Below, in pieces: positions 1 to 8,369 of a stretch of 32,793 nucleotides of DNA (position 1 is the first letter of the stretch; the number at the start of each line of letters is the position of its first letter). Source of the DNA: Roseivivax isoporae LMG 25204 (GTDB taxonomy: Bacteria > Pseudomonadota > Alphaproteobacteria > Rhodobacterales > Rhodobacteraceae); contig NZ_JAME01000043.1 of NCBI RefSeq assembly GCF_000521865.1, forward strand, positions 1 to 32,793. The letters run 5' to 3'. Made by a program: the position numbers and the translations under genes. The notes under the pieces were generated by a model. That model was given only the letters and a program-made list of their open reading frames with translations. It ran no database searches and was not told the origin of the DNA.

Positions 1-91
1 TCGAAACCGGGGCCAGTTCAGTCTCGCGCCGCGGTTGGAGGGCGCCAAATCAGCGAGCTGTCAATGTTGGATGGTCACTGCTGCGGGACAC

Positions 92-119
92 CTCGCTTGT
101 TTCGTCTGTCACAAGCGAG
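92..119. repeat. Perfect inverted repeat (hairpin 1)
   Basis: The arms CTCGCTTGT (92-100) and ACAAGCGAG (111-119) are perfect 9-base complements around a 10-base loop. It lies in non-coding DNA 21 bases before a second, stronger hairpin. No U-tract follows, so it is not a classical intrinsic terminator. Confidence 0.7.
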
Positions 120-140
120 ATTGGCCGGATGCTCTGGAGG

Positions 141-178
141 CGAAGCATTTTTCCGGGTAGTCAGGAAAAAATGCTTCG
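141..178. repeat. Long inverted repeat (hairpin 2)
   Basis: The left arm CGAAGCATTTTTCC (141-154) pairs with GGAAAAAATGCTTCG (164-178) over 14 base pairs with one bulged A and a 9-base loop. The AT-rich centre and length are exceptional for this window. It could be a terminator-like element, a pair of abutting mobile-element ends or part of a structured RNA; the sequence alone does not decide. Confidence 0.75.
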
Positions 179-268
179 TTCTCGCGGCGTCATCTTTGTC
201 GCGCGCAGCAATGAAAATCTCTAATTCCGGGTGTAAATTGCCGCCCCGATTAGCACTGGAACGACACT

Positions 269-309
269 ATCGTGCACCAGGTATTTAAGGCCAACACCTT
301 AGGCACGAT
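269..309. repeat. Nested inverted repeat (hairpin 3)
   Basis: The outer arms ATCGTGC (269-275) and GCACGAT (303-309) enclose an inner stem TAAGG (286-290) and CCTTA (297-301) with a 6-base loop. The internal loop is asymmetric, 10 bases against 1. Confidence 0.55.
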
Positions 310-462
310 GGTTCAAAAGCCGAACAGCGTAGGTTTGCAGGGTTGAGCGGCTCGCCCCCTGCGCCGTGACCGTAAAGCAAACAAACGGCAACCTCGGAGT
401 GTCAGCAAGCGCGCTTAGACGGGACGGCAAGATTTATTGGCCAAGTTATCAAAGGCGTCATC

Positions 463-507
463 ATGCCAATAGCGGCAAGGTCCAGCAGACTCCCCTTGCA
501 TGGGCAT
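463..507. repeat. Nested inverted repeat (hairpin 4)
   Basis: The outer arms ATGCC (463-467) and GGCAT (503-507) enclose an inner stem GCAAGG (475-480) and CCTTGC (494-499) with a 13-base loop. It is weaker than hairpins 1 and 2 but lies in the same gene-free stretch. Confidence 0.4.
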
Positions 508-1473
508 AGGTGCTGGCGGGTCGGCCGGTTTCCGGAGGAAGCTGAAATTTCCGAGCTGCATTGGCAGCGTAACATTGATCGCGCATGGTCCCTCAGGTGA
601 CCTCTTAGCGCGCGGGCGTTCGCGAACGATGCACGCGACCGATCAGAGCACAGGATTATCTTGAGTTGCATGTGACAACCCGCTTCGCCACAGCGCCAGG
701 CTGTCTTGCAGCGCCATGGAGAGAGCAGGTAGGCCCACCGCGGAAAATGCCCGCTCAACGGTCAAAACAACCAGCCCTGTACTTCATGTCACTCAGTGGG
801 GATAGGACTAAGCCGCTCCATGGCAGCGGCGTCCTTGGGTATCGTTGGTCCGTCAATTCAGTTATTCTATGTGGCCGGGCTTTTTGGGCTGACAGTCGTG
901 CTCTTCCCACCGCCAGCCAAGAGTTCCCATGGGTTCAGGATGGTCAGACCGGTGAAGCGCCTCGCTGACACGGCGCCAGAGTGAGTGAGCTCGTTGCCGG
1001 CATTCCAAGAGAATACTGGAAATATCGGCAGGCTGCGCCCGCGAAGTGAGAGCAGCCTGTCCGATCATTGCCCGCGCGGATTGTGGGGAGGGCCTGACTT
1101 CCAACCGCGGTACGCGAAGAACATGCCGCTGCTACCGCCGCGTGCCGCCAGAGATCATCCTACGAGCCTTTTCCTGCCATGATCCCGGCGGCAAGAACCT
1201 TCAGTTCATCAAAAAATGTGTTCAAACTTTCTCCCGTCCGCTCCGCCATCCGGCCCAAACCCGCTTGTCGAGAATCTGGTCGTGTATCAGAGGCTTACGC
1301 CCGGCGGCCTGGCGATTGCAACCAATGCGAACGGCCCGCGGCGCAGGGCCGGGACCTCTGCGCGGGTCATGTGCCGCAGGTCTCGCTGGATCGATGCCGG
1401 TCGGCCCGGCGCTCGTGATCTCGCACATCGTGACGCCGCTTGTCCGAAGGCCAAGGTCGGTGCTGGCGCCTGT

Positions 1474-1953
1474 CTAGCTCGCTTCGGCGAGGAACGCCGC
1501 CACGTCGAAGTTGTCGTTCCGCATCTTCAGGCTGCCATCGTCTTGCCACGGCCAGTCGTCCCGCGGCTTGTCCCAGTAGATCTCGACACCGTTGCCATCG
1601 GGGTCGTCGAAGTAGAGTGCGAGCGAGACGCCGTGATCGGCATGGCCGTAAATGTCGACACCGGCGTCGAGAACGCGTTTTGCGGCCGCCGCCAATGTTT
1701 GCCGGGTCGGGTAAAGGAGCGCGACGTGAAAGAGGCCGGTGTGGTGCTTTGCGGGTGGTCTCCCGCCGGCGCTGTGCCAGGTGTTCAGCCCGATGTGGTG
1801 ATGGTAGCCGCCCCAGGACATGAACGCCGCCTGGGTGCCGTAGCGTTGCACGAGATCCATGCCCATGACGTCGCGCCAGAACGCGATCGCCCGTTCCAGG
1901 TCGGCGACTTTCAGGTGCGTGTGGCCGATGCAGGGCTTCTGCATGCTGTCCAT
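1474..1953 (-). CDS. VOC-family protein (catechol 2,3-dioxygenase-like)
   Basis: This 159-residue protein belongs to the vicinal oxygen chelate fold (glyoxalase, extradiol dioxygenase, bleomycin resistance). It has two beta-alpha-beta-beta-beta halves. Likely metal ligands are visible: the His of GHTHLKVADL near residue 13, the His of GLFHVALL near 76 and the Glu of NGVEIYWD near 124. The YHHHIGLNTW segment (about 50-59) resembles CatE-type ring-cleavage dioxygenases. The start is supported by GGAGG seven bases upstream. It lies 47 bases downstream of the DUF938 methyltransferase gene on the same strand, so the two may be co-transcribed. The substrate cannot be inferred; glyoxalase-like activity is an alternative. 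The family is clear, the reaction is not. Confidence 0.85.
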   Translation of the reverse strand: MDSMQKPCIGHTHLKVADLERAIAFWRDVMGMDLVQRYGTQAAFMSWGGYHHHIGLNTWHSAGGRPPAKHHTGLFHVALLYPTRQTLAAAAKRVLDAGVDIYGHADHGVSLALYFDDPDGNGVEIYWDKPRDDWPWQDDGSLKMRNDNFDVAAFLAEAS

Positions 1954-2000
1954 GTCGGTTCCTCCATGCGACGCGCAAGCTTAGGTTCGGGTCGGCGAGG

Positions 2001-2675
2001 TCAGCAAGAGCCGGGGCGCCGGTAGGCAAGAAGCAGGTTGTTGGCCGGCATCGAGACCGCGTCTGCCACTTCGAAGCCTTGTGCGATGGCCGCCGCAGTC
2101 AGGGTTTCGCGGTCGCGCAAGCCCCAGTCATGGTTTCGCATCCGAAGATCGGCGTCGAAGGCCGCGTTCCCGGCTCCGTTGAACGTTCCGTTTTCTTTGA
2201 AGGGCCCGTAAACGAGCAGGAGGCCGTTCTCCCCCAACCGGCCCGCGGCGCCCTCGATCAGGCCGAGAGTGGCGGACCATGAAGCGATGTGAGTCAGGTT
2301 CGCTGCGAAGACGGCATCTACCGGGTGACCAGGCCAAGGCAGCCTTCTCGCGTCAATCAATACAGGTGGCAGGACGCGGCCGCAGAGTTCCGGACAGAGA
2401 GCCCGCCAGGCTTCGATGCCCGCGAGGCCCTCGGCCGTAGTTTCGCTCGGGATCCAGGTCACATGGGGCAGAGCACGCGCCATCCAGAGGGCATGCTCAC
2501 CTGAACCCGACGCTATCTCGAGGACTGTGCAGGCGTCCTTCGGGAGCAGGCCTGCCAGGGCATCGGCGATCGGCCTTCGGTTGCGCGCAGTCGCCGGAGC
2601 ATGCCTGAGGCCCGGATGCGAAGCCGCTGTCGCGGCCGGGTCGGCGAGGGGGTCCCATGGCATTCTCGCGGACAT
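2001..2675 (-). CDS. DUF938 class I SAM-dependent methyltransferase
   Basis: This 224-residue cytosolic protein is a probable S-adenosylmethionine-dependent methyltransferase of the DUF938 (UPF0585) family. Motif I is VLEIASGSGEH at about residues 51-61. The DUF938 hallmark is the segment beginning YGPFKENGTFNGAGNAAFD in the C-terminal third, followed by the NHDWGLRD region. The length matches full members of the family. GGGAGAG just upstream supports the start. The natural substrate of the family is not established, as far as I know. It is the promoter-proximal member of a probable two-gene unit with the VOC gene. Confidence 0.85.
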   Translation of the reverse strand: MSARMPWDPLADPAATAASHPGLRHAPATARNRRPIADALAGLLPKDACTVLEIASGSGEHALWMARALPHVTWIPSETTAEGLAGIEAWRALCPELCGRVLPPVLIDARRLPWPGHPVDAVFAANLTHIASWSATLGLIEGAAGRLGENGLLLVYGPFKENGTFNGAGNAAFDADLRMRNHDWGLRDRETLTAAAIAQGFEVADAVSMPANNLLLAYRRPGSC

Positions 2676-3094
2676 CGGGGCTCTCCCTTCATGCGGTCAC
2701 GTCTTGGTATCCTGCAGGTGTCCGCAAGGCGAGCCTGTCGAGAGGACGTCCCGCCGCCTGCGGGTCCCCGACATATCCGATGCGCGCCGACGGAAGACGC
2801 CGCGTTCAACGCGGGACGCCCTGGCGCTCGGGGACGGGCCGGATGGCGACGCGGACTGCGTGCATGCCTGTCCAGGTCGGATCGCGGTCGGCGGCTTTCC
2901 CCGCCTCTCTCGCGGGCCGAAGCCGCGGGGCGTTGTGCGGCGATCCTGGCGCCGGCCTTGACGGTCGCGGTCCGCGTGGTCACTTGAACCGGATATTTCG
3001 GAAATCATCCCGAAGTGAACCGCACCGCGTCGCAGTCGTTGACACCGGACATCGGCCATAGCGACGACGAACCTCCGAACCAGGCGAGATTGAC
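2676..3094. other. Divergent intergenic region
   Basis: This 419-base gap separates the minus-strand methyltransferase from the plus-strand unknown gene. I see no convincing gene in it. It contains an 11-base palindrome, ATTTCGGAAAT (2995-3005), and a consensus-like TTGACA at 3039-3044, about 50 bases before the plus-strand start and without a good -10 at the right spacing. Promoters for both flanking genes are expected here. Confidence 0.4.
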
Positions 3095-4165
3095 ATGTCC
3101 GAACTCGACGACCGCCTCATCCTCCACGTCTTCGGCGAGACCGATTTCACGAGCTTCACCATCCGGCGCGATGCCTTCGAGGGAAAGCCCAGGGTTTTCG
3201 GAACGCCCGAGGGCGATGACTATGTCCAGGTCATCGGGACGCTCTTCGGTGAAGACAACTGGGACCAGCTTCGCACGCGCAGGGCTCAGAACGGCATGAG
3301 CTTCGAGGAGCTCGTTGCAAACTCTCTCGTGCATCTCGTCGCGGATACCGAGCCGGTGAACACTGCCCTGCAATCCGGCCACAACCTGATCGTGCTGGGC
3401 GTCTTCCGCGGCATCCCGAAGGTCAAGGACGTGCCCGTCTACAGCGCGCGGTTCCTCGGCATCTCCTCTACCACCACGACCGACCCGAACGCCCATCTCG
3501 ATCTTGTTCGGCAAGGCATCCGCTACTCGGCCGGGTTCATCCACGACGACATCGAGAAGGGGATGGTCGCTCCGGACAGCGTGGCCGCGCGCATGGTTGA
3601 TCAGGCCCCCGATGATCCGGCGGGGGATGACGAAGAGGAAGAGTTCGAGGAGCTTCCTCAGGCGATCTTCTTTCATGAGATGGTGACGCAGGCAGGGCTC
3701 GAGACCGTTGTCCTCTGCGCCTGCGACAGTGAGCTTGCCCAAGCGGCCGGTGAGGAACCGGACCTGGTCGTCGGCCTGGTGTCCGGCGTGGTTCCGACAC
3801 CGCACGGCAGCGTCGGCTACTGGCTCTGGCAGATCTCTCCGGACACGCCGCATGGCTTCACCCAGGAACATTTCGTCGACCTGCATGCCCTCCCGAACCC
3901 CGCGTACGACCGTCTCAAGAACTCCGAGCACGTCCGGTTTCTCGTCGTGGATTGCGAGACCCACGAGAATACCCGGGCTGTGCTGCTCAAGCGCGACAGC
4001 GTGGGCCTGCAGGAATTCGAGGACATGGCAACGGAGATCGCGGCATCAGAACCCGATGCCGACTTCGAAGCGGCGTGCGAGTACGTCATGAGCACCGTGG
4101 ATCCGGAGCAGTTCCTCAGGCAGGCGCGCAAGCAGGAGCAGACGGGCAAGAGCAACCTGCATTGA
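3095..4165 (+). CDS. Hypothetical acidic cytosolic protein, function unknown
   Basis: I do not recognise this 356-residue protein. It is soluble, has no signal peptide or membrane segment, and is strongly acidic, with an Asp/Glu-rich patch (DDEEEEFEELP) near residues 178-189 that probably forms a linker between two parts. The N-terminal part begins with a beta-rich segment (RLILHVFGETDFTSFTIRR). The C-terminal part contains a hydrophobic strand (HVRFLVVDCETHENTRAVLL) and ends in a basic, Gln-rich tail. Codon use is typical of a real gene, with strong third-position GC. The Shine-Dalgarno is weak (AGGCGA). It stands alone, with a gene on the opposite strand upstream and the SDR gene 271 bases downstream, so context gives no function. 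Confidence 0.75.
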   Translation: MSELDDRLILHVFGETDFTSFTIRRDAFEGKPRVFGTPEGDDYVQVIGTLFGEDNWDQLRTRRAQNGMSFEELVANSLVHLVADTEPVNTALQSGHNLIVLGVFRGIPKVKDVPVYSARFLGISSTTTTDPNAHLDLVRQGIRYSAGFIHDDIEKGMVAPDSVAARMVDQAPDDPAGDDEEEEFEELPQAIFFHEMVTQAGLETVVLCACDSELAQAAGEEPDLVVGLVSGVVPTPHGSVGYWLWQISPDTPHGFTQEHFVDLHALPNPAYDRLKNSEHVRFLVVDCETHENTRAVLLKRDSVGLQEFEDMATEIAASEPDADFEAACEYVMSTVDPEQFLRQARKQEQTGKSNLH

Positions 4166-4329
4166 GAGAGAATGCCGGCGCGAAGGCCTGCGGCGGTGCT
4201 TGACGCCTTTGCCGCGGGGATCCGCCGGGGGGCAGGCGTGCCCGGCGCGCGCAACACGACCGATTGAGGATATTGACCTGCGGGACGGGGGCCCCTACCC
4301 CGGTGCCATCCTGAGAGGAGCGAACGACG

Positions 4330-4350
4330 ATGGATCAGCGTAACCGGTAA
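4330..4350 (+). CDS. Possible hexapeptide leader ORF
   Basis: A strong ribosome binding site (GAGAGGAG, 4313-4320) is followed nine bases later by ATG and a six-codon frame, MDQRNR, ending in TAA. It lies about 90 bases before the SDR start, which itself has no good Shine-Dalgarno. This may be a leader peptide for the SDR-barrel-hydrolase unit, a relic of a lost gene start, or chance. Confidence 0.2.
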   Translation: MDQRNR

Positions 4351-4436
4351 TCCGGACGTGCCGCCATCCAGGCGGACCAGCGCAGCGGGCACGTGGTGTC
4401 CCGCACTCCATCCGACGCGAACCCATCGGACTTTCA

Positions 4437-5231
4437 ATGCCCAGACTTGAGAACAAGATCGCCCTCGTCACCGGGGGCGCACGCGGCATCGGTGCCGCAA
4501 TCGCCCGAGCCTTTCGTGAAGAGGGCGCGACCGTGATCGTCACGGATATCGACGTGGAGGCGGGTCGCGCCCTGGCCCGCGAGATAGGCGCAACCTTCGC
4601 CCGGCTGGACGTGTCCAGCGAGGAGGATTGGGCGAAGATGGCCGAGCGGTTTCCCGTGCTCGACGTGCTGGTGAACAATGCGGGCGTCACCGGCTTCGAG
4701 GGCGCGGTCGACGGCTTGCCGCCCGCGCACGACCCGGAGAACGGCCGCCTGGCCGACTGGCGGGCCGTTCACGCGGTCAACACCGACGGTACATTCCTCG
4801 GCTGCCGCTATGCCATCCGCGCCATGCGTGCCAGGCGGGCAGGGAGCATCATAAACATCTCGTCGCGCTCCGGGCTCGTCGGCGTGCCGATGGCGGCCGC
4901 CTATGCTGCGTCCAAGGCGGCGATCCGCAACCACACGAAATCCGTCGCGCTCTACTGCGCCGGTCAGGGTCTTGCGATCCGATGCAACTCGATCCACCCG
5001 GCAGCGATCATGACTCCCATGTGGGAACCCATGCTGGGCACCGGACCGGATCGTGCCGAGCGCGAGGCCGCCATGGTCGCGGACACTCCGATGCGCCGTT
5101 TCGGGGACGCAACGGAGGTGGCGGCACTGGCAGTGATGCTGGCCTCGGACGAAGCCGCTTACATGACCGGGGCCGAGCTCACGATTGATGGCGGGCTTCT
5201 TGCCGGATCGGCGGCGACACCCGGCGACTGA
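4437..5231 (+). CDS. Short-chain dehydrogenase/reductase (classical SDR)
   Basis: This 264-residue NAD(P)-dependent oxidoreductase has a complete classical SDR core. The cofactor motif TGGARGIG is at residues 12-19, and an Asp at the end of beta-2 (VTDID, about 36-40) suggests NAD preference. NNAG is at 80-83, the catalytic Ser lies in NISSRSG near 143, and YAASK places Tyr156 and Lys160. The end [13 protein letters not shown] is standard. An insert of about ten residues after NNAG ([14 protein letters not shown]) resembles cyclopentanol/3-alpha-hydroxysteroid-type SDRs. It is the first gene of a plus-strand set with the outer-membrane barrel and the serine hydrolase, which suggests oxidation of an alcohol released by that hydrolase. 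The exact substrate is unknown. Confidence 0.9.
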   Translation: MPRLENKIALVTGGARGIGAAIARAFREEGATVIVTDIDVEAGRALAREIGATFARLDVSSEEDWAKMAERFPVLDVLVNNAGVTGFEGAVDGLPPAHDPENGRLADWRAVHAVNTDGTFLGCRYAIRAMRARRAGSIINISSRSGLVGVPMAAAYAASKAAIRNHTKSVALYCAGQGLAIRCNSIHPAAIMTPMWEPMLGTGPDRAEREAAMVADTPMRRFGDATEVAALAVMLASDEAAYMTGAELTIDGGLLAGSAATPGD

Positions 5232-5369
5232 CGTCGGTCGCGGCGGAGGCGCCGCGATGGCTTCCCTCCGCCTCCTCCGTGGCGAGTTCCGGGGCGAGCG
5301 GAAAGAGCTATGCGCTTGACGTTGGTGCGCTTCACGTCAAGCTGGTTCCGTGCAGTGTGGAGCGGTCCG

Positions 5370-6869
5370 ATGCAGAGCGCGATCCTGTTGTCCCGCGGGC
5401 GAGGACGGACCTCCGACCCGGTATCCCCGTGCATTTCTTCCCGTCGCTGGTTTGCCCCGGCGCTCGCGGGTCTCGTCGGGACCTTGGGCGCGCCGGCGGC
5501 GGTGTCAGCGCAGGACCGGGACCCGATGCTGTTCCACGAACGGGGCGGCTTGAGCGTGCGCGGGCATCTCCAGATCGGCCTGAACGCGGTCGCCGAGCGC
5601 AACCTGTTCTGGGATCTCGCCGCAACCACGTCTCCCGGCAGCGGCTTCGATCCCGACACCGGTTGGCTGGAGGGCTACTTGAAGCCCGGCGTCAGCTTCG
5701 AATACCGGCTCGATCCGGGGACGAGGCTTTACGGCAAGCTCTCCGCGGTGTCGTCCTATACGTGGGGTACCGATGCCTTCGACACCGGCGATACCGGCGA
5801 CACCACGCTCGAGGAAGCATATCTGGCGCTCAGCGGTGTCCTCGGCACCGGCCTGTCCTACGACGTCTCGGTCGGCCCGCGTGAACTTGTGCTCGGGACG
5901 GGCATGCTGATCGCGAACGGCGCCACCAGCGGTTTCGAGCGTGGCGCGCTGAAGTTCGGGCCCAGGAAAGCGTGGGAAAGGGCAGCGATCGCGCGGCTTT
6001 CGTTCGGCGGCGTGACCGGTACGGCTTTCTATCTCGATCCGAACGAGCTGCCGTCCGCCGATGGCAGCAACGAACTGGCAGGGCTCGACATCCGGTTCGA
6101 TGATCCCGCGGGCGGCTATCTGGGCGCGACCTACGTCGACGTGCTCGCCTCCGATACGCCCTATCCGCAGGCTGCCCCGGGGGGGACCGGCGCCCCGCGG
6201 GTGACGCCGGGCGCGCGGGAAGGGACGCGGACCCTCGGTCTGTATGGCAGTGCGAACCCTGTCGCGGAAGTGTCGGGAAACTGGTCCTTCACCGGCGAGG
6301 TTGCCGTTCAGTGGAGCGACAGGATCGACCTCGAGGCCTGGGCCGGGCGGGTGACGGCCGGATATGCCTTCGCAACCACGGCATGGTCGCCCAGCCTGAC
6401 GCTCGGCTACCAGAGCTTTTCGGGTGACGATCCCGATACCGCGACGCTCGAGAGGTTCGACCCGCTCTATTACCAGGGAAGTCCGAGCGCCTGGGCGACC
6501 GGATCAAAATCCGCCTCGACCTTCATCAATTCGAACGTCAACGCGCTGACGCTGGCGCTCCGCTTGCAGCCGACGCAGGCCGACACTTGGACGCTCCGCT
6601 ACGCACATATCCGGGCAAACGAGCTGGGCAGCCCGGTGCAGTTCGGTCAGGCCACCCGTGCCGACGTGAACGGCGATGTCGTATCCGGCGTCACGGATGC
6701 GCATCTCGCCGACGATCTGTTCGTCGAATACGCGCGCATCATCAATCCCAACACGTTCCTGACCGCGGGCGTCTCGGTGTCCTTTCCGGGCGGAGGCATC
6801 GAAGACATCGTCGGCCGGGACGCGGACCACTGGGCAGGAGGGTTCGTGAATGTTGTCGTCAACTTCTAG
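5370..6869 (+). CDS. Outer-membrane beta-barrel (alginate-export/porin-like)
   Basis: This is a predicted outer-membrane channel of about 499 residues. After an unusually long basic N-region there is a hydrophobic signal segment (WFAPALAGLVGTLGAPAAVSA), with cleavage likely near residue 47. The mature part alternates short hydrophobic strands and glycine- or aspartate-rich turns, and the protein ends in FVNVVVNF with the terminal Phe typical of BamA-assembled barrels. The strand pattern and length fit the AlgE-like (alginate export) porin superfamily, but I see no specific substrate signature. I chose ATG 5370 because GGAG lies seven bases upstream; ATG 5310 is in frame but has poor spacing. 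The next gene starts inside its last 20 bases, so translation is coupled. Confidence 0.8.
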   Translation: MQSAILLSRGRGRTSDPVSPCISSRRWFAPALAGLVGTLGAPAAVSAQDRDPMLFHERGGLSVRGHLQIGLNAVAERNLFWDLAATTSPGSGFDPDTGWLEGYLKPGVSFEYRLDPGTRLYGKLSAVSSYTWGTDAFDTGDTGDTTLEEAYLALSGVLGTGLSYDVSVGPRELVLGTGMLIANGATSGFERGALKFGPRKAWERAAIARLSFGGVTGTAFYLDPNELPSADGSNELAGLDIRFDDPAGGYLGATYVDVLASDTPYPQAAPGGTGAPRVTPGAREGTRTLGLYGSANPVAEVSGNWSFTGEVAVQWSDRIDLEAWAGRVTAGYAFATTAWSPSLTLGYQSFSGDDPDTATLERFDPLYYQGSPSAWATGSKSASTFINSNVNALTLALRLQPTQADTWTLRYAHIRANELGSPVQFGQATRADVNGDVVSGVTDAHLADDLFVEYARIINPNTFLTAGVSVSFPGGGIEDIVGRDADHWAGGFVNVVVNF

Positions 6870-8193
6870 TCTGGTCGCGCTTGCCGTGGGGCTTTCCGTG
6901 GCGCTCAGCGCATCGACAATGGCCCATGGACAGTCCGAGCCGCTGACGGCGCAGGACTCCGATCCGAATGTCATGGGCTGGATGCAGGGCTTCCCGCCGC
7001 CGCCCGACAAGCTGATCACCCAGCCCGACAGCGTCTATTTCAGCTTTCCAAAGCTTCGCTGGTCTGTCTGCCACCTGCGCGAATTCCTTCCGACCGAGGA
7101 GATCGGTCGCGGCCTCGATGCGCCCGTTCCGCTCGACTATCCCGAGCCGCACGACTTCGCCGATCTGCGCCAGCAGATCGACGCGCTGACCTTCACGCCG
7201 CAGAACCGCGACGCGGAGATGACCTGGGAGGAGAGCCTCCACGCCAACTACACCGACGGCATCCTGATCCTGCATCGCGGCAGGGTCGTCTACGAGCGCT
7301 ACTTCGGATGTCTCGAGGAAACCGGCCAGCACGCCATCATGTCGATGACGAAGTCCATCACGGGACTTCTGGCCGAGATCATGGTGGTCGAGGGCGCGCT
7401 CGACGAGACCGCCCTGGTGCGCGAGATCATACCCGAGATCGGCGACAGCGCCTTTGCGACGGCCACCGTCCGCCAGGTCATGGACATGACCACGGGCGTG
7501 AAGTATTCCGAGGACTACTCCGACCCAACCGCCGACATCTGGCGTTATGCCGCGGCAGCCAGTCCGCTGCCAAAGCCGGAAGGGTACGAGGGACCGGACG
7601 GCTACTGGGAATATCTCCGGCAGGTCGGCCCCGAAGGCGCGCACGGCGACGCGTTCCACTACAAGACCATCAACTCCGACATGTTGGGCTGGATCATCAG
7701 CCGCGTCTCCGGCAAGTCGGTCACCGACCTTGCATCGGAGCGGCTCTGGCGCCCGATGGGGGCGGAGCAGTCCGCCTATCAGACGGTCGACGGCAAGGGC
7801 GTGCCCTTCGCAGGCGGCGGGATCAGCGCCGGCCTGCGCGATCTGGGACGCCTCGGCCAGCTGATGCTGAACATGGGCGAGTTGAACGGCGTGCGCGTGT
7901 TCCCCGCCGAGGTCGTGAAGAACATTCGCGCCGGCGGTGACCGGTCCAAGTTCGGCGACCGCTTCCCCACCATCGGCGCGGGAAGCTATACCAGCCAATG
8001 GTGGGTGTTCCACAACGACCATGGCGCCTACGCCGCGCGCGGGGTCCACGGCCAGACGATCTACGTCGATCCGACGGCCGAGATGGTGCTGGTGCGTCTC
8101 GCGTCCTTCCCGCAAGCCCAGAACGGCCTCATCGACCCCACGTCGCTTCCTGCCTACCAGGCGGTCGCGGAATTCCTCATGTCGCAAGACTGA
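6850..8193 (+). CDS. Periplasmic serine hydrolase, class C beta-lactamase/NylB-like
   Basis: This 447-residue exported enzyme belongs to the beta-lactamase-related serine hydrolases (PF00144 type), close in layout to 6-aminohexanoate-dimer hydrolase (NylB) and related esterases. A signal peptide (VALAVGLSVALSASTMAHG) is followed by the catalytic SMTK tetrad, Ser165-Lys168. Tyr219 in the VKYSEDY segment, the YKTIN element (271-275, in place of YxN) and ARGVHGQTIYVDP near the C-terminus (the third active-site wall) complete the pocket. AGGAGGG eight bases upstream supports ATG 6850, which overlaps the barrel gene by 20 bases. Together with the barrel and the SDR this suggests import and cleavage of an ester or amide. 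True beta-lactam hydrolysis is unlikely. Confidence 0.88.
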   Translation: MLSSTSSLVALAVGLSVALSASTMAHGQSEPLTAQDSDPNVMGWMQGFPPPPDKLITQPDSVYFSFPKLRWSVCHLREFLPTEEIGRGLDAPVPLDYPEPHDFADLRQQIDALTFTPQNRDAEMTWEESLHANYTDGILILHRGRVVYERYFGCLEETGQHAIMSMTKSITGLLAEIMVVEGALDETALVREIIPEIGDSAFATATVRQVMDMTTGVKYSEDYSDPTADIWRYAAAASPLPKPEGYEGPDGYWEYLRQVGPEGAHGDAFHYKTINSDMLGWIISRVSGKSVTDLASERLWRPMGAEQSAYQTVDGKGVPFAGGGISAGLRDLGRLGQLMLNMGELNGVRVFPAEVVKNIRAGGDRSKFGDRFPTIGAGSYTSQWWVFHNDHGAYAARGVHGQTIYVDPTAEMVLVRLASFPQAQNGLIDPTSLPAYQAVAEFLMSQD

Positions 8194-8278
8194 TGCCGGG
8201 GTCCGGAAATGCGCGCTGACGCGGCTTGTGACGGCGATGTGCGCGGAAAGCCGGCGCGGCGCAGGACCCGTCGGTCGC

Positions 8279-8292
8279 CCGCGACGTCGCGG
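8279..8292. repeat. 14-base perfect palindrome between convergent genes
   Basis: CCGCGACGTCGCGG is a perfect palindrome in the 176-base gap between the converging hydrolase and LysR genes. It lies between two copies of GGACCCGTCG (near 8264 and 8320). Loop-free palindromes form poor RNA hairpins, so its role is unclear. Confidence 0.35.
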
Positions 8293-8369
8293 CGCTGACC
8301 GGGGACCCGTCGCGAACGTCGGAAAGGTCCGTCCATGGCCGGCTCGTTCGACCCGTGCCGAAGGTCAGG

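Larger units (their letters stand above)
1..1473. other. Long region without a supportable gene
   Basis: I find no reading frame here with a recognisable domain, good codon use and a ribosome binding site. The short frames on both strands are rich in Cys, Arg and Trp, as expected from random translation of GC-rich DNA. The first 500 bases are visibly less GC-rich than the rest of the window and contain several strong inverted repeats, listed separately. A short hydrophobic stretch encoded near 840-905 on the plus strand might be a remnant of a membrane protein, but it is too short to name. The region could be an eroded gene, the edge of a mobile element or an untranslated structured region. 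Confidence 0.55.

Noticed and set aside
402-758. 118-codon minus-strand frame considered as a transposase remnant
   Set aside because: Cys/Arg-rich with no DDE or other transposase motif in any frame I read.
796-984. Hydrophobic short frame that could be a membrane protein remnant
   Set aside because: Only about 25 hydrophobic residues, no family match I trust and no ribosome binding site.
1216-2025. 269-codon plus-strand frame opposite the VOC gene
   Set aside because: No ribosome site or recognisable fold; the VOC gene on the minus strand has metal ligands and a ribosome site.
5310-5369. Longer start for the outer-membrane barrel
   Set aside because: The ribosome-like AAAGAG is too close to ATG 5310; ATG 5370 has GGAG at proper spacing. 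Not fully excluded.
6859-8187. 442-codon minus-strand frame opposite the serine hydrolase
   Set aside because: His/Asp/Gly/Arg-rich antisense shadow of a gene with complete catalytic motifs.
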